Positions 1 to 12,904 of a DNA stretch of 64,000 nt are shown one piece after another. Position 1 is the first letter of the stretch; the number at the start of each line of letters is the position of its first letter. The position numbers and the translations under genes were made by a program. The stretch spans positions 1 to 64,000 of the forward strand of contig MQVO02000049.1 in NCBI GenBank assembly GCA_001986395.2. The letters run 5' to 3'. The DNA is from Irpex lacteus. Taxonomy: Eukaryota > Basidiomycota > Agaricomycetes > Polyporales > Irpicaceae. The notes under the pieces were generated by a model. The model ran no database searches. It was not told the origin of the DNA and was given only the letters and a program-made list of their open reading frames with translations.

Positions 1-1090
1 ACTCGATAGCGATACGTTCTGGAAGCAGCTTTCTCCTGTAGATCTTGAGTGGTTAAGGCGGACATTTGGTGAAGATGAGCAGAAAACGCGAGAAATGGGT
101 CGACAAGATCCAGAAAGAGTACGTCGCCAGCTCAGTTGTCTAGGCTCAACTTGCTGATATTATCCATAGCTCATAGTGGGTAACGACTGGGCAGACTGAA
201 GAGAAAGTACTGACTATTGACAGTGATGCTATCAAGTATCCATGCATACGATCGTATCACTTTATTCGCCTTGACGCGATTAAGAATCCTATCTATAAGA
301 CAATAGTGGAAGCCGGGAAGAAGGGAGAAACAATCTACCTAGATGTTGGCTGTTGCAGCACGTATCTGTTTCTTCGACCTGTGTTTGGGCGAAATACTGA
401 ATTGCCTTTACAATAGTGGGCACTGACGTCAGGAAATTGGTGGCCGACGGCTATACGGCACATAGTGTATTCGCCTGCGATCTGCACAAGGAGTTCTTAG
501 ACTTCGGGCATCAGCTCTACGGTGATGCATCGACATGCAGCATCCACTTCATGGCCGCCGATGCGTTTCAGATTCCGTATCCAGCTGCACCGACACACAC
601 CAGAGTCAGAGGACATCACTTCCACTAGCCTGTTGGATGTGACGGAGGTCAGGCAGTTGCAGGGCAAAGTCACGCATCTGTACGCTGGGCTCCTCTTCCA
701 TCTCTTTACCGAGGAGAAGCAGTACGCTCTCGCCCTGCGATTGGGAACGCTGGTTAAGCATGAGCCAGGCACTATCTTATATGGAAGGCACGTTGGGATG
801 TACGAGGCTCAGCACATCGAGACTGTGTGAGTTACAGGTTCACGCTCATATCGAAGACTCAAACTCACCTTGCTGACATATCCATATCTATGGACAACTA
901 GAAACATCTTCGCTCACAATCCAGAATCATGGACCCAGCTGTGGAGAAAGGTCTTCACCGAGCTGAAAGGAGCCGAATTTGCGGAGAACAAGTAGTTGTC
1001 GAAGCTGAGTTCTTGGAGATGATGCCCTCGGAGCTGACCAGTCTGGGTGTGGCGATGCCTATCATGCACTGGAATGTACGAATTGTGTGA
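1..1090 (+). pseudogene. Decayed SAM-dependent methyltransferase (5' end outside window)
   Basis: Several reading-frame pieces together resemble the SAM methyltransferases common in mushroom genomes. In order I see LDSDTFWKQLSPVDLEWL near base 2, an Ile/Tyr-rich stretch to a DVGCC glycine motif near 340, GTDVRKLVADGY from 419, an acidic CDLHKEF motif, VTEVRQLQGKVTHLYAG from about 640, PESWTQLWRKVFTEL from about 921 and a C-terminal VRIV before the stop at 1088-1090. Two frameshifts break it: one around 590-605 and one around 990, where the frame hits TAG and continues in another phase. Introns look intact at about 119-169, 358-416 (GC donor) and about 828-900. The catalytic reaction and substrate are unknown. 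The frameshifts argue for a pseudogene, but assembly error is possible. Confidence 0.72.
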
Positions 1091-2826
1091 TACACGTTGT
1101 ACTGCGCTACTGTCCTGCAGCAGATCCTGGTTGGTTCTCATTGCACAGTAATTCCCGCTTTACAACAGTACAGGCAGCTAAGTTCGCGGATGGACGTCTA
1201 GTACTTAGGTACTTCGCTATGGGTCGAATGACACTTCTTGAACTGCCTGGCAGCTATCTCGACTCTTGAGTCTACTTATACAATCGGCCACGACCTCCGG
1301 CGCAGCCGTAGCAATCACGTACACTATTGAGTAATACGAGTTCTTAATTGATCAATTGACAGGTTGACAACACCGGACTGGACGTGTACTCGGAATGCAG
1401 GTACCAAACGGTTATCGCAGGCAAGGGCATAGCAACCGAGCTTCAATATATTTATGGTCTCCCTCACTGGCTTTCACTCGAACCACATCTACGACCTGAC
1501 CGGTATCTCTTCTCACAGTAGTATTCTCCAGCACGCGACGGAACCTCTCAAGCAATGTTCCATACAGGACTCTGGGCTGCTGTGGAAGCTCTTTCGCATC
1601 TGCGGATTGAACCGAGACTCAAACGATGCGTCACACTCAAAGCACCGATTTTTGCGGTTCTCGGGATCATGGTACTCTGAGAAGAAGCCATCCGAGACTG
1701 ACTCGCCTGAGGGAGATACGGGATTTCACTAACCCTGGGATTTTAAGGTACACATTGCTTCATGATTGCCACTTTGTTTGCGCTGAATGAGCGCACTCTG
1801 CCAGCATAAAGTGCATGTGGCTTGACCAGTGGATGGCAGGTAATTCCGCAGTTAAGCAAACATCTGTTATCACTTCTGACTTAGGGCTACGTATTTATGA
1901 AGGCTTACCGGTCTGCCTGATTGTTGGGCTGCGATTCTACAAAAGCCAGCTTCTATGGACAGGGACAGGGAAGCAGTGCTCGCTACTAGTAGATGCGTAC
2001 CCGAGGATGGTAAGCCCTTCCTACGTGGAGTTATACGTCCCCTGTTCTTCTGAACCCCATGCTCAACGTTATTACTATTTACGGCCAATATAGTGGACTC
2101 TGCATCGACATCTGACATGCGATTTACCCTTGAGATGATCCCGTCCTGTCCTCATCATGATAGTTGCCCGTATCGTAATCTGGACCTTGAGAAGAGTCAT
2201 CTTGTGTTCAAAACGAATGTACTGTAATACTTCTGATGACCTCCCGCACCGCCATTGCTGTAATATATAATGAACTTCATGAGTACTGAACAACTTCCTG
2301 CTGCTGTACAATGTACATGTACCGAAGCTCGAGTCTATTAGCCGCAGCGCGTGCGTCGGCCACGGCGCTCACCACAGTGGTGTCTTGAATGTGGAGTATT
2401 GTAAGGAGTCTAAGTTCGAGCTCTAAATGGCGAGCCCGCAGTTGTTCCCTACGTAAACTGTGACATGGAACCACAGCACAGACTGAATACCAGAAAGGCA
2501 GTTATAAAAGTTGAGAAAGCGCTTGTTGAGGCGAAGCGTCACACAAGCGTCACACCATGTGGCCACTCAGCGTGATCCGAGCACGTGGCACGCGTCACGC
2601 TGATCTTAGTTGAAGTGCATGTCACGCGTCTAAAGCAGTTGGCTCTGGGCGTGAGCTTTGTTTCTTACTTCTTGCTAACGTTTCAGAAGAGTTCACCGTT
2701 AGGAGTACAGTGCTGTATAAAGCTCCGACGCCGACCGAAACGATATACGGCACTTGGAAATCAACACCAGAGCACGCAAGATCTCCAGTGAGGACTACAC
2801 AATATTAGGTGCAAGGACCCTTGCAC
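1091..2826. other. Intergenic, no convincing gene
   Basis: This 1.7 kb stretch lies between the methyltransferase relic and the myosin start. Only short unspliced frames occur, with no recognisable motif. A minus-strand frame at 2277-2474 would encode a helix-like Leu/Arg/Glu-rich peptide, but it uses a non-ATG start and has no supporting splice sites. The last few hundred bases are the presumptive myosin promoter. Confidence 0.5.
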
Positions 2827-5800
2827 ATGCCTGCGCCGCGACCGTCGCATAGCGCAGAGGCCGCGCGTGCTGCTGCTTTACAGGCTGAATTCAACGAGAA
2901 GAAGTGGGTATGGGTTCCCGATGACAGGGACGGTTATCTGGCAGGATGGGTCGTGAAGGAGGAGGGTGATATGGGTGATGTCGTAATGGCAGCAGGAGGA
3001 GAGGTGCGCATGTTCTTAATTGTGGCCTCTAGGGCTTATATAGAATCTAGCTCAACATGTCAATAGATCAGGACGATACCGTTATACGCTTTATCGAAGA
3101 TGAACCCACCAAAGTTCGATCGCGTGGAGGATATTGCGGACTTGACGTTCTTGAACGAAGCCAGCGTGGTTCATAATCTCCGGCTTCGGTATGGCTCAGG
3201 AGCCATCTACGTGAGTATTCTGTGTACTTCCATTATCCCCTTATTAATTCACATACCTTGTCAGACCTACTCAGGCCTATTCTTGGTCGCGATCAACCCC
3301 TACCAGAATCTACCGCTCTACTCGGACGCGATTGTCCACCAGTATCGAGGAAAGCGCCGCGACGAGAATCCTCCACATATATTTGCCATCGCAGAACGAG
3401 CCTGGATAAATATGGGCGAAGAACGCGAGAACCAGAGTATTTTGATTACGTGCGTGGCTTCCAATCTTATTCTTACGGTTTCTAACGTCAAACAGCGGCG
3501 AGTCTGGTGCCGGAAAGACTGAAAGCACGAAGAAGGTCATCCAATACCTCGCAGCTATAGCAACAGATACCCACCCCTCCCCTGATACCCCTACGCATTC
3601 TTCCATCCCCTCCCTTGCGCACTCTAATTCCTTTACTTCTGCTATGCCCTCCACGGGCCTCCCACTCAATTTATCCTCCCGCAAGTCGAACGTGTCAAGT
3701 CATGGACGGCAACAGTCCATCAACGTACCAGGAGGCTCCGGCTCCTCCTTGAACTCGAAGAGCCGCCTCGGCCTCTTAGAACGCCAAATCCTACAGGCCA
3801 ATCCTATCTTGGAAGCATTCGGGAATGCGCAGACACAGCGGAATAACAACTCGAGTCGATTTGGCAAGTTCATCAGGATCAGCTTCGCACCAGACGGCAG
3901 TATCGCTGGGGCCAACATCGACTGGTACCTCCTGGAGAAGAGTCGAGTGGTTGTGAGGAGTGACGCCGAGCGGAGTTTTCATGTGTTCTACCAGCTCATG
4001 GAAGCAGGCGGTAGCCTCAAGGGTATGTGCTGATACGAGTACACATGACACGATATGAATTTGACTTGCTATAGATACGCTTCTATTGGACGGTGACATC
4101 GAGGACTACGAATACCTGAATAAGAGTCGACGCGAGGTTGATGGAATCAACGACCGTGAAGAGTGGGCTCTTCTCCAGGTATGTATAACGGCTGAGCGTG
4201 CACAACACCTCTCATGTGATAATATTCGTCCCAGAATGCTCTGAACGTGGTAGGATTCACACCGTCTGAGCAACTGGATTTGTTTCGCATAGTAGCTGCC
4301 ATCCTACACATCGGCAACGTCAAGATCACCGCCACTCGTGCCGACGACGCGCTTATGCCCGACCCCTCCCAAGCAGAGCGCGTCTGCCATCTGCTTGGTA
4401 TACCCGTCTCAGAGTTCACCAAGGCTGTACTACGTCCGCGAGTCCTCGCCGGCCGCGAATGGGTCACGCAAGCACGTACGAGGCAGCAAGCAACAGACGA
4501 ACTGGCTGCACTATGCAAGACGTTATATGAGCGATCGTTCGGCCAACTGGTGGACCGCATCAACCGTGCCCTCGACCGACCGTCTTCAAAGTCGACATTC
4601 ATCGGCGTACTGGATATCGCCGGGTTCGAGATCTTCGAGACAAACGGCTACGAGCAGCTGCTCATTAACTACACAAACGAGAAGCTGCAGCAGTTCTTCA
4701 ACCACCATATGTTCGTGCTCGAGCAAGAGGAGTACGCGCGGGAAGGAATCGAGTGGGACTATGTCAACTTCGGACTCGACTTACAGCCGACAATCGATTT
4801 GATCGAGACGAGCGGGAACGCTATTGGGATTCTTAGTCTTCTGGACGAGGAGTGTATCATGCCGAAAGCGACGGATCTGACGTTCACGAACAAGCTCCAC
4901 TCGCTGTGGGCTTCGGATGGGCCAGTCACTGAAGAAGACCATCCCGGGAAGACCAAGTACGAGCCTTCGAGGTTCGAGCAGGGGTTCCTCGTCCATCATT
5001 ATGCTGGCAGAGTTGAGTATCGAACGGACGGGTGGTTGGAGAAGAACAAGGACCCGCTCAACGATAACCTCACGCGCATCCTCTCCGGCTCATCTGAGAA
5101 ATATATTGCGTCTTTGTTCGCCGACTACGACACACCGGGACTGGTGTCTTCGCAGGTGAACGCACTGGGTACTGGAGGCAAGAAGCGGGTCACGAAGAAG
5201 GGCGCGTTCAGGACCGTCGGACAACGCCATAAGGAGCAGCTCGCGAGTCTTATGGCCCAGTTGCAGGCTACTCAGCCGCATTTCGTCAGGTGTATCGTGC
5301 CCAATACGCACAAGAAACAAGGTCGTATAGACGTCCCTTTGGTTCTCGATCAACTCCGGTGCAACGGTGTACTAGAAGGTATTCGTATCGCCCGTCTCGG
5401 CTATCCTAACCGTCTGCCATTCGTGGAATTCCGTCAGCGATATGAGGTGTTGACTCCCGGCATTATTCCGCGCGGATACATGGACGGACGTAAGGCATGT
5501 CTTCGTATGGTCGACGCTCTCGAGCTCGACAAGTCGATCTATCGAATCGGTACATCGAAGATCTTCTTCAAGGCTGGTGTACTGGCCGAACTGGAAGAGA
5601 GGAGGGATGGCCATTTGTTTGATATTTTCTCTAGGCTACAGGCGGTCGCGAGGATGTGGACTGCTAGGAGGCAGATGAAGAAGATATTGAATCGTGCTGT
5701 GGCCATACGTACCATCCAGAGGAACGCGCGGATCTACGCAGAGCTGAGGGACTGGCCTTGGTGGCAGCTCTACACGAAGGTATGCTGGCTGCTTTGTCGC

Positions 5801-8800
5801 GCATAGCGAGATTAACTGTTTGATAGGTTCGACCGCTTCTTGTTGCGACTCGTAACGATGACGAGCTTCGACGCAAAGAGACCGAGCTCGCCCTGGCCAA
5901 GGAACGTGCTGAGCGTGATAAGCAGGAGCGCGAGGCACTGGAGAACCTGAGGATGCAGCTGGAAGCGGACAAACGCAAGGTGGAAGACGACCTTGAAGCC
6001 GAGCGCGCTCTTGCTCTGGACAAGGACTCCTTGCTGGAGAGAAGCAAGAAACGAGAGAGTGAACTTGAGGACGAGATTGCGGCACTGCAGACAGACCTCG
6101 ATACTCTTGACTCACAGCTCGACCGTGCCTTGAAGCTACAGAAGGAGAGCGAAGAGAAACACGAGACCCTCAGGCAAGCATTCGATCAGGCCGCTGAACA
6201 TCTGGTTCGACTCGAGGCAGAGCAACAGGAGTGGGAAAAGAAGGAGGTCGAGTTGACTGAGAGCTTAAACGAGGCCGAGGAAGATATCGATATTCTGACT
6301 GCGGAGAAGGAGGAGCTGCAAAAGACCGCTGAAGAGTTGAAGAATTTGGTTGCTCAGCGGGAAGAGGACTTGGAGCGGGTGAAGGAGCGTATGGAGGCAT
6401 CCATGTCTGAGCTGGACGGGAAGCTGTCTGCGGAAGCTCGTACAAGGTAAAAATATTAATCAAGCGCATGATATGCAGATGGCTGATGCCACATTGCTCC
6501 AGGGATAACTTTCGGGAGAAAGCAGAATCTCTTGAAGCGGAGGCGCGTCATGCAAAGGAACAGCTTGCTGAGATGGCGCGAACGGCTACGGATTACACAG
6601 CCATGATCAAACGCAAAGAGGACGATATCACTCGTCTCTCTGCTGAGCTGGATACGTCCAAGGCAGAACATGGCCGTCTTCAGAAGGAGGTTGCACAGCT
6701 GGAAGCAAAGATCGACACCCTGACTTCGGAGCTCCAAGCTGCTCAAGATGATTGTTCGCGAACCGATGAGTCTCGGAGTAAGCTGCAAGAGGAGCTTGAT
6801 GAGCTGCGCTCCTTATTACAGACGAAGGTTACGGAGGAGACTCGAAGGAGCGAGGTTGACAAGAGCAAAGAGGCTGAACTGGCCGACCTGCGTGCTCAGG
6901 TTACTAAACTCTCGCACGATCTTGTCGAGGCGCGTCGACAGGCGGCCGAGGGGCAGAGCCAGCTGAAGGTAGAACTTGAAAGTCTTACCCGCGACTACCA
7001 CTCTCTCGAGCAGAGCCATAAGTCCCTTTCCGACAAAGAGGCCTTCGCTCAAGCGCAGCTGGAGAAGGCTGAGGCTGCTTTGGCTGAGGCCGAGAAGTCA
7101 AAGAGGACCATCGATTCTGACTTGCAGGTCCTGAGGTCGCGTCAGATAGATCTTGACGGCCAACTGGCGGATGCGGTCAAAGAGAAAGAGGTAAAGAATT
7201 TTCGTTTTCCTCGCTGTGCTACTACTCAACATCTGCCTTCAGGCTCTTGAACGAAAGCTTGCTACCGCACAGTCGAAGTATCAAGACTTTGAGGACGTCG
7301 TTCTGCAGCTCGAGCGGGACAAGGCCGCAAATGATCGTCATCTCGAAGCTAATCGTAAACATCTGGAGAGCGAGTCAGCGAAGAGGAAGCAGCTCGAGCA
7401 TTCGGTTACCACGCAGAAAAATGAGATCATCCGTCTGAAAGACATCAACATCAAGTTTGACCGCGATCTGAACAAGGCGCTGAACGATTTGAAGGCTCGA
7501 GAGTGGGAAGTCAAGCAGCTTGAGGCCAAGCAAGATAAGACCATCGTCGAGCATGTTCACGTGCTTGAGGAGGCAAAGAAGGTCACCGACAAGCAGCTCG
7601 CCGATGCACAGCTTGAGCTCCAGAGACAAGCGGCCTACATACGCTCTCTCGAGAAGTCAAAGACCCGTCTTACCTCGGAAGCTGAGGATCTTAGCCGCCA
7701 GAGAGAGAAGGAGCAGGCAGAGTTACGAGGTCTTCTCAAGGCAGCTCGCACTCAAGAGGAAAAGGCAGTTCGTGCTCTCGCGGATGCCGAGGGGGAGAAG
7801 CGAGCCAGAGAGGCCGCTGAACTGCAAGCTCGTCGCTTACAGAACGAGGTTCAAATTGCCCAGACTCAGATCGAAGACGTCTCACATCAGCTAGCCACCG
7901 TTCAGAAGGCCAAAGACAACCTCGAGGTAGAACTTACTCGTCTTGCCGACGAGGCTGATGCCCCCACCTCCATCGCCAAGGTACAACGCCAGTATGAGTC
8001 TCGTATCAGTCAGCTCGAACAACAACTGGACGACGCGCAATCGTCTAATACTACTGCGCTGAGAATCAAGGAGCATGTCGATCGTCAGCACCAGGAGATC
8101 CGTCGGTTGATCATGAGTGGCCCGAAGGACGAAGCGTTCCGGACTCGGTTGTTGCGAGAGCTGCAGTTGGCTGACGAGGAAATGGAGCGTGAATTGTTGC
8201 AGAGGCCGCAAGGGGTCAGATCCAATAACACTGGTACCGCCCGAACTATGGCCAACGTCACTCCCAAGAAAACCAACGGTGTTGGTAGAGTTCGCAAGGA
8301 GTCGCATCCAGAGCCTCCCAGGACTCCAGATAAGTCAGCTCAAGTCAACGCGCTTAAGCAAGAGGTGCAGCTGCTTGAGATTCAGATGGCGGCTTCCACG
8401 CGTGTCAGACATCATCTAGAGGCACTACTTCGCGATATGACTTCCGAATTGGACAACAGTGACGGATCGAAGCAATCCTTGGAGCAAACTCGTGCACGCC
8501 TGGCACGAGAGAAGACGAAGCTCGCAGAACTGCTGCAGGATGAGGCTGATGCCCGAAGAGCAGCCCAGGCTGCGCAGCTTGAGGATGTCCAGGCGATGTG
8601 GAAGAAGTTCCAAAACACTTTGTTGGAAGAGCGAGAAAGTTATGCTCGTTTGGAGGATTCACGAAAGGCTCTGGTACATTTTTTTATCGTGCTATGTCGG
8701 CAATATCTAACATATCACACAGTTCGCATCGCAAAGAGCTGCTCAAATTGAACTCGAGGATCAGCGGCGACAAGTTCAGGAGCTTGCGCAATCTAAGAAG

Positions 8801-10782
8801 CAGCTGCAATCTGAGGTCGCCGATCTTAAGGACCGGTTAGAGATGGAGATCATAGCGAAGAACGACGAAGCCAGTAAGTCTGGTGTCATTACCTCCCGTA
8901 TCTGTCTGACCCTCAGCAACAGGTGTCAAACGTCAACTGCAGATGCGCTTGCAGGAGCTTGAGATTACCTCCTCTGCTTCGTCTACGATACACTCAGGTG
9001 GGTGGATCGTCACATCTGTGTGAACTACTAATAATCTATTGCAGAGCTCCAAGAGGCTGTTGAGACATACAAGTCTAAGACAGACTCGTACTTGCGTCGC
9101 TTGGAAGAAGCTGAGATTTCCAAGGCTAAAGCGTCCCGCGCAGAAGCATTTGGTGCGCCTTTTGCTTATCTTATCCACGAACATATATTTACCATATCAC
9201 GTAGCTCGCCGCGCTCTTGCAGACGCAGAGAAAGCCCATGCCGTTGTCGTCCAGGAACGTCAAGCCACTGAAGAACGACTCAAGATTGCAGAGGACCGCA
9301 TTCACGATTTGGAAGGCAAGCTTGAGGAAGAGGGCCGCGAGAGCTCCGACATGGAATTACTAAGACAGCGATTGCGCGAAGAGATGGAGGATGAGCGGAA
9401 GCAGCATCAGCAAGATCTAGCAGAACGAGACTTCACCGCGGATCAGACCAGGAAGAAGTACCAAGGTAAGCGTGTCGAACACTGGAGTAGTAACGTTCTC
9501 ACATATTGCTTGTAGCTGAGCTTGCACAACTGACGGATGGTATGTATGCCGATACAGCGGTTAGCTCCAAGCTGAGAGTGGCGAACTTGATTTACAGAAC
9601 TTCAGTCTCAGCGTGATACAATGAGCCGACTCCGTGAAGAGAACCGTCAAATCAAGTCTAACTTCGACGAACTTCAGCTTCGATTCGATGACGAAGTTTA
9701 TAACGGCGGAGCCTGGAAGAAAGAGAAGGAACGTTTCGAGACCAAGATTCAAGACATCACTAAGGCCTACGAATCTTCCACCGCCGCTCAAGCTGAACAG
9801 CAAAGCCAGATTGTCTCATTGCACTCTCAAGTACGAGAGCTACGGAGCGTGCTGAATGATGCAGAAGCGGACAGAGCGCTATTGCAGAAGGCTCGTCGCG
9901 CGTTGCAGGCTGAGCTGGAAAGCATCAAGATGGATCATATCGATGCTAGCAAGATGAATTCTGAGACGGAGCTGCAGAAGCTGAGGTTGAAGAAGCAGGA
10001 CCTGGAGCGTGCGTTGGAAGAGCAGGAGGATCGCGTCGCTATGGCCTTCGAGAGAATGAAGAAGGCTGAAACATACGCGGCGGAGTCCCAAGTGGAGCTT
10101 GGAAAGGTCAGAGTAGAAAACTCAGAGCTGGACAAACTCAACGTATGTAGCGCATATCGCTTAGCTATCATGAAACTGACGATGGTCGTTTTCTTCAGGC
10201 GAACTTGGAGAAACAGATCAAGGAACTCAATGTTCGCATTGTAGATCTTGAAACGAGATCGTTGAATTCCCCGCGACCAGTGACGACCTCACGAAGGCTG
10301 GAAAGTCGTATCGAGGAGCTAACAAACCAGCTCAATCAGTCTTCAAAGGACAGCACACGTGTCATTCGCTCTGACAAGACTGCTCGTGATGCCCGACTTC
10401 AATTAGCCGAGTCTGACCGGGCACGAGCGCGACTAGAAGAGGAGGTCAAAAACTACGAGAACAAACTCACAAGTCTTAGACACTCTATGGATGAGCTCGT
10501 ATGTCGTCCTCGGATTTGAAACTCCTGATTTTGACTTACATGTGATTTCGTAGCAAACATCCGAGAACAATCTCCAGCTCGCCAAGCGACGGGCTGAACG
10601 TGAGGCTGCAGACTATAAGCAGAAGGCTCTGAAGTGAGTGGCAAGATATATGGCCGAAAACCTCGCTGACAACTGTTACTCCCAGCCTCGAACGTGAACT
10701 GGAACGCCTCAGAAGCCGTCTCGAACGACCTACCGCGCTTTCGGGTTCTCCAGCAGCCTCTCCACGAAAGAGCCTTTCATAG
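2827..10782 (+). CDS. Myosin II (conventional myosin) heavy chain
   Basis: Actin motor for cytokinesis-type contractile functions. Joining 18 exons (2827-3003, 3067-3210, 3265-3449, 3496-4022, 4075-4178, 4235-5779, 5827-6446, 6503-7190, 7243-8673, 8723-8873, 8923-8997, 9045-9152, 9205-9465, 9516-9539, 9598-10142, 10199-10498, 10554-10633, 10686-10782) gives 2353 codons. In order: an N-terminal SH3-like region ([18 protein letters not shown]), the P-loop [10 protein letters not shown] near residue 170, switch [10 protein letters not shown], the relay region [20 protein letters not shown], the actin-binding HFVRCIVPN segment, a converter, one or two IQ-like stretches near residues 850-890, then a coiled-coil tail of about 1400 residues with a short Ser/Pro end. 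A Ser/Pro-rich insert of roughly 60 residues interrupts loop 1 (about residues 196-255). The start is the first in-frame ATG and follows an in-frame GTG that I did not use. Confidence 0.96.
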
Positions 10783-11207
10783 TTGATCATGGCTCACTGA
10801 CACGCTGGCCCTGGTGGCTGCTCGGTTACTTTTCTTTACGACTCTCATGAATCTCACGCCCCATTGCACACGATTCCATCTCATATTTCCTGCAGATCGC
10901 TTTCTATTTCTCGCGGACAGTTGTTGCATAAATATTATTTAGCTTGTCGATTCACCACACATGTATGTATGATACAGTGACATACCGATTTCTCTCATTC
11001 TGCAGTAAGAGCCAATATGGATTCTGGAAGGAGAGGGCCTCGTACTCTCCCTGACGATCTCACGGCATTCAAGACATTACTGTATGGTCGCGAAGGCACT
11101 ACGACAGCCACAACTAGGCGATCAAGGGCCTGAAGCTCGCGTTCATTACTAAAAGAATTGTGTATATACAGACCCACAGTCCAAGATACCATACTGCCTC
11201 CAGATGT
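10783..11207. other. Convergent intergenic spacer
   Basis: Spacer of 425 bases between the stop of the myosin gene and the stop of the minus-strand unknown gene. It should hold both 3' untranslated regions. An AATAAA-like ATAAATATTATT lies near 10928. No gene seen. Confidence 0.55.
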
Positions 11208-11714
11208 CTAAACATCTTCGACTATACACATAAATGGTCGACCCCACAAGAAGCTGTTTGCGTATTCATTGCTCTGGCTTGTACTTAACCTCTTGACACG
11301 ATCCTCTACCTCCTCCGCTCTCGCTCCCGAGATGATCCTCGATATGATATGGAAAATCCACGTCCTACATGTTATAGCATTGCGACGATTCTCTGCGACG
11401 GTGGGATAGGAGGTGGGGAAGATCTGCCTACAGATTTCGCGTAGCGCGGTGACCTCAATCGGTGTATAATCGCTGATTCTGAAGTAGCCGAGGACCTTGT
11501 TGTTCCCCGTAGAGGCGAGCGCACCGTGTGGCAGTACATTTTCGACGTAGGCCTCACGGCCCTGGACATCGCGGGTAATGGCAGCCCAATGGTGACGAGT
11601 GTGGACGCCGTCGCCGTCGATATGTATCAGCGACCAATGGAAGGCAGAGCCTGTGAGGGGGAGGGTGCATATGTACAACGAGTCGTTGCGCAGGGGAATC
11701 CGAAGGCCAGACAT
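11208..11714 (-). CDS. Unknown 168-residue protein, copy A of the mirrored pair
   Basis: Single-exon gene with a real ATG at 11714 and stop at 11208. The 168-residue product aligns end to end, with the same length, to the product of the gene at 14876-15382 on the other strand. Shared motifs are DSLYI at the start, FHWSLIH near residue 25, HTRHHWA, LGYF, TCRTW near residue 120, and QSNEYANSFLW near the end. A conserved His-Trp early and a Cys late resemble the order of catalytic residues in circularly permuted papain-like folds (PPPDE and NlpC/P60 relatives), but this is inference and no known family is firmly recognised. It lies 365 bases downstream of the kinase-like gene on the same strand. 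Confidence 0.8.
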   Translation of the reverse strand: MSGLRIPLRNDSLYICTLPLTGSAFHWSLIHIDGDGVHTRHHWAAITRDVQGREAYVENVLPHGALASTGNNKVLGYFRISDYTPIEVTALREICRQIFPTSYPTVAENRRNAITCRTWIFHIISRIISGARAEEVEDRVKRLSTSQSNEYANSFLWGRPFMCIVEDV

Positions 11715-12079
11715 GCGTGTTCTGAAGGCGAGAGATCAGCGAGCAGGAAGCCACCCTGAGTTGATCGAGACCTACCGTGCAATTGCTCAGTCCAAGCTGA
11801 ATAATACGCGGCTATAATACCAACAGACCAGCTAGGTGGTTGCGGTCAAGCTAAGGCTTGCAAAGGCCTGGTAATCGAAATGATGAATCGGATTGTACAC
11901 GTGTTGAGAAACAACACCACTCGCGGGCCGTGGACGAGCGCCTCGTTATCCTCGAGGCCAACGGTCTGTAGTAGCATAAGAAAGGAAGACCAGCAAAGGA
12001 GACAAAGGATTGGCACTGACCTAAGATGTGAAAATAATCGAACAGTAAATCATGGTACAGCATAAGACTCAGACAGCCT
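11715..12079. other. Spacer between the two minus-strand cassette genes
   Basis: This 365-base gap separates the two minus-strand genes and probably carries the promoter of the downstream unknown gene and the 3' end of the kinase-like gene. Short frames on both strands have no recognisable motif. Confidence 0.5.
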
Positions 12080-12904
12080 TCACGAACAAAGAGGGTACGT
12101 GAGAACACCATCTACGCGCGAAGCTGCGTAGGCCTCTTCCGTTTCGGGTTGGAATCGATGGGTAAAATGCCAATATCTTGCCCATGCACCTTGACACCCC
12201 GGTCGTGGAGAACGTAAGCTATGTATAAGCCAGTGACGGGGAAGCCAGCCTGAGTCTTCCCAGTCGATGATCCCGGAGACACGGCCATTATGAACCAGCA
12301 CATTGCGCATTGTCAGATCCCAGTGAACCCATGAGATGGGGTCTTCGATGATAGGCTTAAAGTGACCAGGCGGAAGAGCCGACATGTCCATTACCATGGT
12401 CTTGTAGCAGTCAATGGTAGATGGATAAGGTCCACCAAGGTCTCGATGGAAGGACACAGGATGCGGGAGACCGTGTCCGCTTGCGCTGACCATAACTTGT
12501 CCACGAAGGTTAGCGGGTTGCGGCACACTCCATAAATCTTCAACAATTTTGGCAACATCCGATGCAATGAGTTCCATGGCCTCGGACGAGAGCGATTCTT
12601 CATTTTCGAGTTGGGCTAAGTCGCGACCGGGGAGTCTAGTCATCACCGTATACGTGACCCCGTCAAGGCAGAAAAAGTCGATTAACTTCGGGATAGGGAG
12701 ATGCGGCACGACGCGATTAAGAAAGCACAAAGCGTCAGCCTCTGTGCTCACGGTGCGATCCGACCGCTTCAACACCAGCGGGATCCCGAATCTAAAAAAG
12801 TACACCTTGCCCGTCCCGCCTTGCTCATATGACAATGGACGCGAGAGAGAAAGATATATCCAGAGCTTAAATCTAGAAGGAAGCCAGCACAAAACGCCTA
12901 GCAT
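12080..12904 (-). CDS. APH-family (aminoglycoside phosphotransferase-like) kinase, copy A
   Basis: Single-exon gene of 274 residues. It has the phosphotransferase fold signatures of the APH/choline-kinase family: a lysine-bearing strand in FGIPLVLKRS, a glutamate in TVSTEADALCFL, the catalytic loop HWDLTMRNVLVHNG (H-x-D-x4-N) near residue 195, and the metal-binding IIDWEDSGW. Family members phosphorylate small molecules, and the fungal expansions mostly have unknown substrates, so antibiotic resistance should not be inferred. The ATG at 12904 is followed by a hydrophobic LWIYLSL stretch. The + strand copy at 13283-14092 is clearly paralogous through the whole length, including the IDWEDSGWLPRHW segment. 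Confidence 0.85.
   Translation of the reverse strand: MLGVLCWLPSRFKLWIYLSLSRPLSYEQGGTGKVYFFRFGIPLVLKRSDRTVSTEADALCFLNRVVPHLPIPKLIDFFCLDGVTYTVMTRLPGRDLAQLENEESLSSEAMELIASDVAKIVEDLWSVPQPANLRGQVMVSASGHGLPHPVSFHRDLGGPYPSTIDCYKTMVMDMSALPPGHFKPIIEDPISWVHWDLTMRNVLVHNGRVSGIIDWEDSGWLPRHWLIHSLRSPRPGCQGAWARYWHFTHRFQPETEEAYAASRVDGVLTYPLCS

Noticed and set aside
2277..2474. Leu/Arg-rich minus-strand frame
   Set aside because: It has no ATG start and no splice context, and helix-like composition alone is not evidence of a gene.
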